This document shows positions 24,536-32,623 of a stretch of DNA of 64,000 nt, piece by piece. Each line of letters opens with the position of its first letter. Positions within the stretch are counted from its first letter, which is position 1. The position numbers were made by a program, and so were the translations under genes. The notes under the pieces were generated by a model. It saw nothing but the letters and a program-made list of their open reading frames with translations, did no database searches and had not been told where the DNA came from. This DNA comes from Microbacterium horticulturae (lineage in GTDB: Bacteria > Actinomycetota > Actinomycetes > Actinomycetales > Microbacteriaceae), in NCBI RefSeq assembly GCF_029094505.1, contig NZ_CP119108.1:1426001-1490000 (forward strand), written 5' to 3'.

Positions 24536-25021
24536 GTGAACGGCATGACCGAGATCGTCCAGCGCGGGCTGTACTACGAGGAGTGCGAGGTGGGCGCGCG
24601 GTATCTCCACCGGCCCGGGCGTACCGTCACCGAGGCCGACAACATGCTGTTCTCGGCGCTGACGATGAACACGCAGGCGTTGCACCTCGACGCGGCATAC
24701 TCGGCCACGCAGCCGTTCGGCAAGCCGCTCATGAACTCGATGTGGACGCTGTCAACGCTGGTGGGGATGTCGGTGGCCCAGATCACGCAGGGCACCCTGG
24801 TCGCCCAGCTCGGCCTGTCGGACATCTCGTTTCTGCGCCCCGTCTTCGCCGGCGACACGCTCTACGGCGACACCGAGATAGTTTCCAAGCGGCTCTCGAC
24901 CTCGCGCCCCGGGCAGGGCCTCGTGACGATGACGCACACCGGCCGCAACCAAGACGACGAGGTCGTCGCCACCGTCACGCGCATCGCGCTGATGTGGTGT
25001 CTGCCGAAGGAGGATGCATGA
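24536..25021 (+). CDS. MaoC-family R-specific enoyl-CoA hydratase
   Basis: The 161-residue hot-dog fold protein of the MaoC type has YYEECEVGARYLHRPGRTVTEADN (dehydratase segment, D/H chemistry around HLD), FGKPLMNSMWTLSTLVGM and the C-terminal strand GDTLYGDTEIVSKR. In M. tuberculosis the equivalent gene (Rv2499c) lies in the same place between fadE19 and citE. The predicted step is hydration of 3-methylglutaconyl-CoA to (R)-3-hydroxy-3-methylglutaryl-CoA. This MaoC gene takes the place of a crotonase-type hydratase. The GTG at 24536 follows AAGGGG; an ATG 9 bp later is an alternative. The stop overlaps the lyase start (ATGA). Confidence 0.87.
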   Translation: MNGMTEIVQRGLYYEECEVGARYLHRPGRTVTEADNMLFSALTMNTQALHLDAAYSATQPFGKPLMNSMWTLSTLVGMSVAQITQGTLVAQLGLSDISFLRPVFAGDTLYGDTEIVSKRLSTSRPGQGLVTMTHTGRNQDDEVVATVTRIALMWCLPKEDA

Positions 25022-25821
25022 GCTTTCAGATGGGGCCCGCCCTGCTGTTCTGCCCTGCCGACCGGCCCGAGCGGTTCGCCAAGGCTGCCGCACGGGCCGA
25101 CGCGGTCATCCTCGACCTCGAAGACGCTGTCGCCGCAGCCGACAAGCCCACCGCGCGCGGCAACCTCATCGAGAGCGACCTGGACCCGGCGTGCACCATC
25201 GTGCGTATCAATCCGCTCGACTCCGAGCATGCGGCATCCGATCTGTCCACTCTGTCGCAGACCGACTACCGCACCGTGATGGTCGCCAAGAGTGAGTCGG
25301 CGAAGACACTCGGCCGATTCGACCCGCGCTTCCGGCTGATCGCGCTGTGCGAGACAGCGCGCGGGGTGGTCAACGCCGAGAAGATCGCCTCGCTCGAGAA
25401 CGTCACGGCGTTGATGTGGGGCGCCGAAGACCTCGTCGCGTCGCTGGGTGGCATATCCAGCCGCAAGACGAACGGGCGCTACCGGGACGTCGCGCGTCAG
25501 GCGCGATCCCGCGTGCTGCTGGCCGCGGGCGCTCGTGGCAAAGCCGCGATCGACGCCGTGCATCTGGACATCGCCGATGCCAAGGGGCAGTCACGGGAGG
25601 CGATGGATGCCGCGGCCTCCGGCTTCGCGGCCACCGCCTGCATCCATCCTTCGCAGGTCGAGCTCGTGCGGGCCGCGTACCGCCCGGACGTGAAGACCGT
25701 GGCCTGGGCCCGGGCGGTGCTGGCCGCGGCCGCCGGGCAACGCGGTGTGTTCTCGTTCGAGGGACGCATGGTCGACGAGCCTGTGCTCGCGCACGCGCGC
25801 TCGGTGCTCGCGCGGGCGTGA
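25018..25821 (+). CDS. CitE-like beta-hydroxyacyl-CoA lyase
   Basis: The 267-residue TIM-barrel protein of the HpcH/HpaI-CitE family has ALLFCPADRPERF at the start, the metal-site DLEDAV, VRINPLDSEH, CETARGVVNAEKIA, MWGAEDLVASLG and CIHPSQVELV. There are no citF or citD partners, so it is not citrate lyase. The M. tuberculosis orthologue by position (Rv2498c) is a stereospecific (R)-beta-hydroxyacyl-CoA lyase in leucine and itaconate catabolism. Here it would split (R)-HMG-CoA to acetyl-CoA and acetoacetate, ending the pathway. ATG 25018 has GAAGGAGG upstream and overlaps the MaoC stop. It is the last gene of the operon. Confidence 0.88.
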   Translation: MSFQMGPALLFCPADRPERFAKAAARADAVILDLEDAVAAADKPTARGNLIESDLDPACTIVRINPLDSEHAASDLSTLSQTDYRTVMVAKSESAKTLGRFDPRFRLIALCETARGVVNAEKIASLENVTALMWGAEDLVASLGGISSRKTNGRYRDVARQARSRVLLAAGARGKAAIDAVHLDIADAKGQSREAMDAAASGFAATACIHPSQVELVRAAYRPDVKTVAWARAVLAAAAGQRGVFSFEGRMVDEPVLAHARSVLARA

Positions 25822-25830
25822 GCGTCAGCC

Positions 25831-25872
25831 GGTCGTTGAGCGAAGCGCCCGCAGGACGCTGAGTCGAAACGC
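25831..25872. repeat. Microbacterium-type interspersed repeat in the intergenic gap
   Basis: GGTCGTTGAGCGAAGCG (25831-25847) followed by GAGTCGAAACG (25861-25871) matches the ends of a short repeat widespread between genes in Microbacterium and relatives; the middle is diverged. It lies in the 55-bp gap between the convergent lyase and histidine phosphatase genes, where it may serve as a bidirectional terminator. Confidence 0.6.
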
Positions 25873-25876
25873 CAGC

Positions 25877-26476
25877 TCAGTGCGCGACGGCGTCGACGAG
25901 GCGCAGGCGCTCGCGCTCGATGAGGATCGTGTAGCCGCCGCCGTTGGGCAGCCGGGTGGCGGGGTCAGGCAGGTCGCCGTGGCTGATGTGGCGCACGAGC
26001 TCGCGGATGAGCGCGCCATGCGAGACGACGATGACCGACGCGCCGCCCGGCGCGGTCAGTGCACGGACATCGCGGGCTACCTTGCGCACGCCGCGCACCG
26101 CGCGCTTGCGCACGAGCGGCCACGGCTCGGCGCCGGGCACGTCGGATGCATGGCGGGTGCCCCAGCGTGCCTCGATGTCGTCGCCGGTCATCCCCTCTGC
26201 CTCGCCGTACGCGCGCTCGCGCAGTTCGGGGTAGAGGTGCGGCGTGGGCAGCCCGAGCTCGTCGGCGATGATCTCGGCCGTCTCGCGGGCGCGCGACAGG
26301 TCGCTGGCCGCGACGGCGACCGGCAGGGACGGATCCATGCGGTCGAGTAGGATCGCCGCGGTGTCGCGTGCCTGCTGACGGCCGGTCTCGTTCAGCGCGA
26401 TGTCGCTCGTGCCCTGGATGCGGCCGACGCGATTCCAATCCGTCTCGCCGTGGCGGATGAGGGTCAGAGTCGTCAC
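25877..26476 (-). CDS. Histidine phosphatase family protein
   Basis: The 199-residue phosphoglycerate-mutase-like protein has LTLIRHGETDWNRVGRIQGTSD (RHG with catalytic His about 9), the acid in ELRERAYGEAEG (about 85-95) and the second His in IVVSHGALIREL (about 150-160). The family includes broad-specificity phosphatases such as GpgP/CobC relatives; the substrate is unknown. The start overlaps the sirtuin stop (26473-26476), so both are translated from one message. Confidence 0.88.
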   Translation of the reverse strand: MTTLTLIRHGETDWNRVGRIQGTSDIALNETGRQQARDTAAILLDRMDPSLPVAVAASDLSRARETAEIIADELGLPTPHLYPELRERAYGEAEGMTGDDIEARWGTRHASDVPGAEPWPLVRKRAVRGVRKVARDVRALTAPGGASVIVVSHGALIRELVRHISHGDLPDPATRLPNGGGYTILIERERLRLVDAVAH

Positions 26477-27279
26477 GGCTCAAGCCTATCGGCGAGACCT
26501 GTGAGCACCTCGCTCGTTCCGGCGTCGAGCTTCACCGTCGCCCGCGCATCGGCACGTGTCTGCCCGCGATTGACGATCACGATCGGGATGCCGCGGCGCT
26601 GTGCGCGCTGGATGAACCGCATCCCCGAGTTGACCACCAGCGACGATCCCGCCACGAGCAGCGCATCGGCGGCGGTCAGCAGCTGCTCGGCACCGGCGAA
26701 CTGCCCGAGGGGAATCGTCTCGCCGAAGAAGACGACTTCGGGTTTCAGCATCCCTCCACACACACTGCACGCCGGCACGATGAATCCGTCGACGGAGTCG
26801 GGGCGCACATCGCCGTCCGGCAGCAGCACAGCGTCTTCGTTCGTGACCAGCCACGGGTTGTCGGCCTCGATGCGTACCGCCAGGTCGCGGCGATCGAACA
26901 CCTGGCCGCAGTGCAGACAGAGCACCCGACGGAGCGTGCCGTGCAGCTCGACGACGCGCTCGGACCCCGCCTGAAGGTGGAGTCCATCGACGTTCTGGGT
27001 CATGACACCGTTCACGACGCCGCGGTGCTCGAGATCGGCGAGGGCCTGGTGGCCGGCATTGGGACGTGCGGCGGCGAACCGCTTCCACCCGAGGTGGCTG
27101 CCGATCCAGTAGCGTCGGCGCGCGGCATCCGTCGCCAAGAACTGCTGCACGGTCATGGGCTGCCGCACCGGAGCGTGCTCGCCGCGATAGTCGGGGATTC
27201 CCGAGTCGGTGGAGACACCGGCGCCGGTGAGAACGGCGATGCGCCGCCCGGTCAGAGCGGCGACGGCGTCTTCGAGCAC
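26473..27279 (-). CDS. Sir2-family NAD-dependent protein deacylase
   Basis: The 268-residue sirtuin has GAGVSTDSGIPDYRG (NAD site), TQNVDGLHLQAG, the catalytic His in ELHGTLRRV, a zinc ribbon with CLHC (about 125) and CSVC (about 170), KPEVVFFGE and GSSLVVNSG. It removes acyl groups from lysines using NAD+. In actinobacteria sirtuins reactivate acyl-CoA synthetases, which fits a genome rich in acyl-CoA enzymes, but no target is adjacent. The GTG start has TAACCT 6 nt upstream, so the message is probably leaderless. Confidence 0.92.
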   Translation of the reverse strand: MLEDAVAALTGRRIAVLTGAGVSTDSGIPDYRGEHAPVRQPMTVQQFLATDAARRRYWIGSHLGWKRFAAARPNAGHQALADLEHRGVVNGVMTQNVDGLHLQAGSERVVELHGTLRRVLCLHCGQVFDRRDLAVRIEADNPWLVTNEDAVLLPDGDVRPDSVDGFIVPACSVCGGMLKPEVVFFGETIPLGQFAGAEQLLTAADALLVAGSSLVVNSGMRFIQRAQRRGIPIVIVNRGQTRADARATVKLDAGTSEVLTGLADRLEP

Positions 27280-27285
27280 CTGCCC

Positions 27286-27291
27286 AGGTTA
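27286..27291 (-). promoter_or_regulatory. -10 box TAACCT, leaderless type (sirtuin)
   Basis: TAACCT on the minus strand with a 6-nt gap to the GTG of the sirtuin gene. It would drive the sirtuin/histidine phosphatase pair. Confidence 0.5.
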
Positions 27292-27330
27292 CGCGTTCGG
27301 CCGCGGTGCGGGCATGCTGGAGGGGTGAGC

Positions 27331-28128
27331 GTGATCCGCATCGACGACCCCCTCGAACCACGACTCGCGGATTACCGCGATCTCACCGACGTGAGGCTGC
27401 GGCGCATGCTGGAACCGGCAGGTGGCCTGTACATGGCGGAGTCGGCCAAGGTGCTCGCGCGGGCGCTGGAAGCGGGGCACCAGCCGCGCTCGCTGCTCGT
27501 GCAGGAGAAGTGGCTCGACGACGCGCTTATGCTGCTGGGCGAGCGCGGCGATGTGCCGGTGTACGTCGTACCGGCGGAGGTGGCCGAGAAGCTCACCGGG
27601 TACGCCGTGCACCGCGGGCTGCTGGCCGCCATGCATCGCCCCGAGCTGCCCTCGATCGCGGAGGTGCTGACCGGCGCACGTCGTGTGCTTGTGCTCGATG
27701 AGATCGTGGATCACACGAACGTCGGGGCGATGTTCCGGGGTGCCGCGGGCCTGGGCGCCGACGCCGTGCTCGTGGGTGCGCGCTGCGCCGACCCCCTGTA
27801 CCGGCGCAGCGTGCGTGTGAGCATGGGCACGGTCTTCCAGGTGCCGTGGACACGGCTGCCCGAGTGGCCACAGGCGGGCGACGCGTTGCGCGCCGAGGGC
27901 TTGCATCTGGCGGCGCTCGCGCTCGCCGACGACGCCGTCTCACTCGACGACTTCGCCGCCGATCCGCCCGAGCGGGTGGCCCTCATGCTCGGTGCCGAGG
28001 GGGACGGCCTCGGACGCAAGGCGCTCGCCGCGGCAGACACCATCGTCACGATCCCGATGGCCGGGGGAGTGGACTCGCTGAACGTGGCTGCGGCCGCCGC
28101 CGTGGCGATGTGGGCGCTGCGGGTCTAG
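27331..28128 (+). CDS. TrmH/SpoU-family RNA 2'-O-methyltransferase
   Basis: The 265-residue protein has an N-terminal substrate-binding domain (about 15-95) and a SPOUT catalytic domain with motif 1 LDEIVDHTNVGAMFRGAAGLGA, motif 2 LMLGAEGDGLG and motif 3 TIPMAGGVDSLNVAAAAAVAMW, which form the trefoil-knot SAM site. It methylates a ribose in rRNA or tRNA; the target base cannot be told. GTG 27331 is chosen because GGAGGGG lies 5-6 nt upstream; a GTG at 27325 overlaps that site. The last 4 bp overlap the stop of the convergent SGNH gene. Confidence 0.9.
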   Translation: MIRIDDPLEPRLADYRDLTDVRLRRMLEPAGGLYMAESAKVLARALEAGHQPRSLLVQEKWLDDALMLLGERGDVPVYVVPAEVAEKLTGYAVHRGLLAAMHRPELPSIAEVLTGARRVLVLDEIVDHTNVGAMFRGAAGLGADAVLVGARCADPLYRRSVRVSMGTVFQVPWTRLPEWPQAGDALRAEGLHLAALALADDAVSLDDFAADPPERVALMLGAEGDGLGRKALAAADTIVTIPMAGGVDSLNVAAAAAVAMWALRV

Positions 28129-28976
28129 GCCTTCTCGCCGCGGCGGGCCGCGGCATCCTTCCCCGGCGCCAGCGTCGTGACCGGCAGCGGTTCTGGGCGC
28201 TTCGCGGTGACGTTGTCACCCGACGACTGGTGGCGCAGGCGTCGCAGCACCCACGGCATCAGGTGCGTGCGTGCCCAGACGAGGTCTTCGCTGCGCGCTG
28301 CGCGCCAGGTGCGCGGCGGCAGCGGGTCGGGCTCCATCGGGGTGAGGTCATTGGGCACGTTCAGGGCGCGCAGCACCATGCGCGCTATCTCGTGGTGCCC
28401 GAGCGCGTTGTAGTGCAGCCGGTCGTCGGTGAAGAACCGCGGGTCCTGCACGGTCTTCAGCGCCCACTGATCGGCCACTATGCAGTCGTACTCGTCAGCG
28501 ACCGCGCGCACGTTCTCGTTGTAGATCGCCACCTTGCCGCGGATCGCGCGGAACACCGGGGTGAACTCGGTGTCGATGCCGGTGAAGACCACGAGCGTCG
28601 CGCCGGTGCTCGACAGGCGTGCGACCGCATCGCGGAACAGAGTCGCGATCTCGTCGGGGTCGGTGCCGGGGCGGATCACGTCGTTGCCGCCCGCGCAGAG
28701 CGTGACCAGGTCGGGTTTGAGCGCCAGGGCCGGCTCGATCTGATCGGCGATCACCTGACGGATGAGCTTGCCCCGCACGGCGAGGTTCGCATAGGCGAAG
28801 TCGTCGACCTGGCTGGAGAGCACCTCGGCGACCCGATCGGCCCAGCCGCGGAAGACTCCCGGCTCATCGGAGGGGTCGCCCACGCCCTCGGTGAACGAGT
28901 CGCCGAGGGCGACGAAGCGTCGCCAGGGGTGCGGCTCGGCGTTCTCGACGAACGGGCTGCGGTGATCCTCAGACAT
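28125..28976 (-). CDS. SGNH/GDSL hydrolase
   Basis: The 283-residue protein has SGNH blocks I (RFVALGDSFTEGVGD, Ser nucleophile about 27), II (Gly in YANLAVRGK), III (AGGNDVIRPG) and V (DRLHYNALGHHE with Asp-x-x-His). It has no signal peptide, so it is likely a cytoplasmic esterase or lipase. A basic tail of about 45 residues is actinobacteria-typical. ATG 28976 has an excellent GGAGGAGG site 6 nt upstream. It is divergent from the helicase gene. Confidence 0.92.
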   Translation of the reverse strand: MSEDHRSPFVENAEPHPWRRFVALGDSFTEGVGDPSDEPGVFRGWADRVAEVLSSQVDDFAYANLAVRGKLIRQVIADQIEPALALKPDLVTLCAGGNDVIRPGTDPDEIATLFRDAVARLSSTGATLVVFTGIDTEFTPVFRAIRGKVAIYNENVRAVADEYDCIVADQWALKTVQDPRFFTDDRLHYNALGHHEIARMVLRALNVPNDLTPMEPDPLPPRTWRAARSEDLVWARTHLMPWVLRRLRHQSSGDNVTAKRPEPLPVTTLAPGKDAAARRGEKA

Positions 28977-29085
28977 CGTGATCCTCCTCCGGACAGACAC
29001 TCAGACTAATCGTCGGGCGATGTCTGCCGCTTCGCCTAAGGTGGAATGTCGTCGCGCCGTCCGGCGGCGCAGAAGGGAGTTCGGG

Positions 29086-30897
29086 TTGGAGGAGCACGCC
29101 TCACTGGGAAGCTTCGCCGCCGAACATCTCTCGCCCACCTACCCGCAGCGGGCCCCCTGGGGCACCGCCCAGCGCCTGCGCGCGTGGCAGGCCGAGGCGC
29201 TCGACCTGTACTTCGGGCTCGACGGCCCCGATGGCGTCGGACAGGGCCCGCGCGACTTCCTCGCGGCGGCCACGCCCGGCGCCGGCAAGACGACGTTCGC
29301 GCTGCGTCTGGGCAGCGAGCTGCTGCGCCGTCGCGTGGTCGACCGCATCATCGTGGTGGCACCCACCGAGCACCTCAAGACGCAGTGGGCGGATGCCGCG
29401 GCCCGCGTCGGGATCCGGCTCGACCCCGCGTTCTCCAACAGGCATGCGTCGCCGGCGCGCGAATACCATGGCGTCGCCGTGACCTACGCGCAGGTCGCGG
29501 TCAAGTCGTCGGTGCACGAGCGGCTCGTACTCGAGCGGCGAAGCCTCGTGATCCTCGACGAGGTGCATCACGGTGGCGACGCCCTCAGCTGGGGCGACGC
29601 GCTGCGCGACGCCTATCGGCGCGCCACCCGCCGCCTGCTGCTGAGCGGCACGCCGTTCCGCAGCGACACCGCGCCCATCCCGTTCGTCGAGTACCACCCC
29701 GATGTGCACGGCATCCGCGTCTCGCGCACCGACTACAGCTACGGCTACCGGCGGGCGCTCGAAGACGGTGTCGTGCGCCCCGTGATCTTCATGGTGTACG
29801 CCGGCAACATGCGCTGGCGCACCAAGACCGGCGACGAGATGGAAGCCCAGCTCGGGCAGGACAACACCAAGGACATCACCGCGCAGGCCTGGCGCACTGC
29901 GCTCGATCCAGAGGGCGACTGGATCCCCGCGGTGCTGCGCAGCGCCGACCGGCGTCTGACCGAAGTACGCGAGCAGGTGCCGGATGCCGGGGGCCTGGTG
30001 ATCGCGACGGATCAGACGGCCGCGCGCGCCTACGCCGACATCCTTCGGCAGATCACGGGCGAACAGGTCACCGTCGTGCTCTCGGACGAGGCCGAGGCCT
30101 CGGGCCGCATCGAGACCTTCTCGAAGGGCACGAGCCGCTGGATGGTCGCGGTGCGCATGGTGTCGGAGGGCGTCGACGTGCCGCGTCTGTCGGTGGGGGT
30201 GTATGCGACGAGCGCCTCCACGCCGCTGTTCTTCGCCCAGGCCATCGGCCGCTTCGTGCGCGCCCGGCGACGCGGTGAGACGGCGAGCGTGTTCCTGCCG
30301 AACGTGCCGCAGCTGCTGGCCCTCGCAGGCGAGCTCGAGCGCCAGCGCGACCATGCGCTCGACCGCGAGGGCGGAGACGACGAGTGGGCGCCTGAAGAAG
30401 ACGCGATGGATGCCGCGCAGCGCGACGAGAAGGCCTCGGACTCGCTGATGGAGGAGTTCAGCTACCAGGCACTGGGCTCGCACGCGAACTTCGACCGCGT
30501 GCTGTTCGACGGCAAGGAGTTCGGGCAGCTCGCCACCCCTGGCACGCCCGAGGAAGAGGAGTTCCTCGGGCTGCCGGGCCTGCTCGAGCCCGAGCACGTG
30601 CACGAGCTGCTTATGCAACGGCAGGCGCGGCAGAGCCGGCACCGCGTCGCCCGAGAGACGCACGAAGGAGCAACGGGCGACGAGCCCGAGCCGCCGCAGG
30701 CGCTGCACCGTACCCTCAAAGAGCAGCGCCAGCTGCTGAACAGCCTGGTCGGGCTGTACGCACGGCAGTCGGGCGAACCGCACGGCGTGGTGCACGCTGA
30801 GCTGCGGCGCACGTGCGGCGGCCCGGCGGTGGGTCAGGCCACGGTGGCGCAGCTGCAGAAGCGCATCGAGGTGCTGCGCCGGAGGGTGCACTCGTAG
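29086..30897 (+). CDS. DEAD/DEAH-box helicase, superfamily 2
   Basis: The 603-residue SF2 helicase has motif I ATPGAGKTTFALRLGSELL, motif II ILDEVHHGGD, motif III LSGTPFRSD, motif V-like VRMVSEGVDVPRLSVGVYAT and motif VI FAQAIGRFVRARR. The C-terminal region (about 430-603) is acidic, then Arg/Gln-rich. It is related to type III restriction/RadD-like helicases, but no nuclease or methylase gene is nearby, so a repair role is more likely than restriction. The TTG start (29086-29088) is chosen because AAGGGAG lies 6 nt upstream; the extra 36 residues of the upstream reading are low-complexity shadow. Confidence 0.88.
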   Translation: MEEHASLGSFAAEHLSPTYPQRAPWGTAQRLRAWQAEALDLYFGLDGPDGVGQGPRDFLAAATPGAGKTTFALRLGSELLRRRVVDRIIVVAPTEHLKTQWADAAARVGIRLDPAFSNRHASPAREYHGVAVTYAQVAVKSSVHERLVLERRSLVILDEVHHGGDALSWGDALRDAYRRATRRLLLSGTPFRSDTAPIPFVEYHPDVHGIRVSRTDYSYGYRRALEDGVVRPVIFMVYAGNMRWRTKTGDEMEAQLGQDNTKDITAQAWRTALDPEGDWIPAVLRSADRRLTEVREQVPDAGGLVIATDQTAARAYADILRQITGEQVTVVLSDEAEASGRIETFSKGTSRWMVAVRMVSEGVDVPRLSVGVYATSASTPLFFAQAIGRFVRARRRGETASVFLPNVPQLLALAGELERQRDHALDREGGDDEWAPEEDAMDAAQRDEKASDSLMEEFSYQALGSHANFDRVLFDGKEFGQLATPGTPEEEEFLGLPGLLEPEHVHELLMQRQARQSRHRVARETHEGATGDEPEPPQALHRTLKEQRQLLNSLVGLYARQSGEPHGVVHAELRRTCGGPAVGQATVAQLQKRIEVLRRRVHS

Positions 30898-30900
30898 ACT
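30895..30900 (+). promoter_or_regulatory. -10 box TAGACT, leaderless type (SRPBCC gene)
   Basis: TAGACT begins on the TAG stop codon of the helicase gene and is 6 nt from the GTG at 30907, a compact end-to-start junction. Confidence 0.55.
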
Positions 30901-30906
30901 CGCCGC

Positions 30907-31368
30907 GTGGCAGCGAGATACTCGTTCGAGACACGGTGGCGCCTGCCTGCCCCGCGCGAGCGATGCTGGCAGGAATTGGAACGGATGCTGCGCGATGGCG
31001 CCGTCGCGTGGTGGCCGGGTGTGCGGGTCGCGCCGGCTCCCGTTGACGCCGCGGTGGGCGCGCAGTTTCTCCTGCTCGTGCGCAGTCCCCTGGGCTATCG
31101 GCTGCGGGTGACGATGCGCATCACGCAGAGCGAGCCGGCGCGGCTCATCGCGGCCGATGCCGTGGGCGACCTGCGCGGACACGGGGCGATCACCGTGCGC
31201 GCGGTCGGGGGCGGCAGCATTCTCACCTTCGTGTGGGAGGTCGAGACCCAGCGGCTCTGGATGAATCTGGCAGCGCCGCTGATGCACGGGGCGTTCGCCC
31301 GTGCGCACGACCGGGTGATGGCGCGGGGCGAGCGCGGTCTGCGCGCGACCCTTGCCGGGCGCGGTTAG
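30907..31368 (+). CDS. SRPBCC-family (polyketide cyclase/START-like) protein
   Basis: The 153-residue single-domain protein has the helix-grip pattern: YSFETRWRLPAPRERCWQEL at the start (strand then helix), central strands ending LTFVWEVET, and the long C-terminal helix MHGAFARAHDRVMARGERGLRATL. Members bind hydrophobic ligands; no ligand can be named. The WWPGV-x-V segment is typical of the actinobacterial polyketide cyclase/dehydrase annotation. It starts 10 bp after the helicase gene with its own leaderless -10. Confidence 0.8.
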   Translation: MAARYSFETRWRLPAPRERCWQELERMLRDGAVAWWPGVRVAPAPVDAAVGAQFLLLVRSPLGYRLRVTMRITQSEPARLIAADAVGDLRGHGAITVRAVGGGSILTFVWEVETQRLWMNLAAPLMHGAFARAHDRVMARGERGLRATLAGRG

Positions 31369-31480
31369 CGCGTCCGGTGCGGGTTCGGGCGTCGACCCGG
31401 TGCGGTTCGGGGCCCCGAAATGCTGGCAATCACGCGGTTCGGGCGGGTGCGGCATCCCGCGCCCGATACCCTCGATCAAC

Positions 31481-32560
31481 GTGAGTGAACCGAGCGCCCG
31501 TGATCGCCGCCGCTGGGCGCAGTACCTCGTGAACGAACGGGCCGAAGCCCGCGTGTACCGCGAACTCGCCGGGCGGCGGAGCGGACAGGAGCGCGAGATC
31601 CTGCTCCAGCTCGCCGAGGCGGAGGGGCGCCACGAAGCACACTGGCTGACCCTGCTGGGCGGCGAGCCGGCCTCGCTGCCGCGTGCCTCCAAGCGCACCC
31701 GGATGCTGGGCTGGATGGCGCGGCACTTCGGCCCGATCTTCGTTCTCGCCCTGGCGCAGAACGCCGAAGGGCGCTCGCCGTACGACGACGATCCGCACGC
31801 GACGGCGGCGATGGCGGCCGACGAGAAGGTGCATCAGGAGGTCGTGCGGGGGCTCGCCGCTCGCGGCCGTCGGCAGTTGTCGGGCGGCTTCCGCGCGGCG
31901 GTGTTCGGCGCCAATGACGGTCTGGTCTCCAACCTCGCGCTGGTGATGGGCATCGGAGCGGCGGGAGCCTCCGCGCAGTTCGTGCTGTTCAGCGGCATTG
32001 CCGGGCTGTTGGCCGGTGCGCTGTCGATGGGCGCGGGGGAGTACGTGTCGGTCCGCTCGCAGCGCGAGATGCTCGAGGCCACGCAACCGGGCGAGTTCGC
32101 CGACGGCATCCTTCCCGATCTCGATCTCGATGCCAACGAGCTCGCGCTCGTCTACCGGACCCGCGGGATGTCGGCCGATGCCGCCCTTGCGCGCGCAGAG
32201 CAGACGCTCGCTCGCGCGCGACGCCCCGACGTTGTCGCGGCCCACACCGGTCCGGTAGGCGTGCCCGACGATCGCGATGTCGTCGGCAGCGCCTGGCGGG
32301 CGGCGTTCTTCAGCTTCCTCTGCTTCGCCTCGGGGGCGATCATCCCGGTGCTGCCGTGGATCTTCGGCATGGCCGGGGTTCCCGCCGTCGTGCTGGCCCT
32401 CGTCCTGGTCGGGCTGGCGCTTCTGGGCACCGGCGCGATCGTCGGCCTGCTCTCTGGTGCTGCTCCGCTGCGACGCGCGCTGCGCCAGCTGCTCATCGGC
32501 TACGGCGCCGCGGCGGTGACCTACCTGCTCGGCCTCCTGTTCGGGGTGAGCCTGGGCTGA
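31481..32560 (+). CDS. VIT1/CCC1-family metal transporter with N-terminal ferritin-like domain
   Basis: The 359-residue protein fuses two modules. Residues about 1-130 are a ferritin/rubrerythrin-like helical domain with Glu/His ligands (YRELAGRRSGQEREILLQLAEAEGRHEAHW; ADEKVHQEVV). Residues about 135-355 are the VIT1/CCC1 membrane domain with five helices (FRAAVFGANDGLVSNLALVMG; GALSMGAGEYVSVRSQREM; two pairs near the end). VIT1 proteins export or store Fe2+/Mn2+; the ferritin-like part would bind iron on the cytoplasmic side. The GTG at 31481 begins at NVSEPSARDRRRW after a TACCCT box; earlier sequence in frame overlaps other DNA. The 3' end contains a 10-bp tandem repeat. Confidence 0.9.
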   Translation: MSEPSARDRRRWAQYLVNERAEARVYRELAGRRSGQEREILLQLAEAEGRHEAHWLTLLGGEPASLPRASKRTRMLGWMARHFGPIFVLALAQNAEGRSPYDDDPHATAAMAADEKVHQEVVRGLAARGRRQLSGGFRAAVFGANDGLVSNLALVMGIGAAGASAQFVLFSGIAGLLAGALSMGAGEYVSVRSQREMLEATQPGEFADGILPDLDLDANELALVYRTRGMSADAALARAEQTLARARRPDVVAAHTGPVGVPDDRDVVGSAWRAAFFSFLCFASGAIIPVLPWIFGMAGVPAVVLALVLVGLALLGTGAIVGLLSGAAPLRRALRQLLIGYGAAAVTYLLGLLFGVSLG

Positions 32561-32580
32561 GCCTGGCTGAACCTGGCTGA
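32550..32580 (+). repeat. 10-bp tandem repeat placing stop codons in all three frames
   Basis: Three units of about 10 bp (CCTGGGCTGA, GCCTGGCTGA, ACCTGGCTGA) run through the end of the VIT1 gene. Each contributes a TGA (32558, 32568, 32578), and because the unit is not a multiple of 3 the stops fall in different frames. Confidence 0.55.
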
Positions 32581-32623
32581 GCGTGCGTCGGGACGAGCGC
32601 GCCGAGCACACGCCTTTTCCCTG

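Noticed and set aside
25018..25821. Citrate lyase beta subunit
   Set aside because: No citD/citF/citC partners; the context is leucine catabolism and the family includes stand-alone beta-hydroxyacyl-CoA lyases.
29086..30897. Helicase as part of a restriction or phage-defence system
   Set aside because: No methyltransferase, nuclease or other defence gene nearby; flanked by an SGNH hydrolase and an SRPBCC protein, so a stand-alone repair helicase is simpler.
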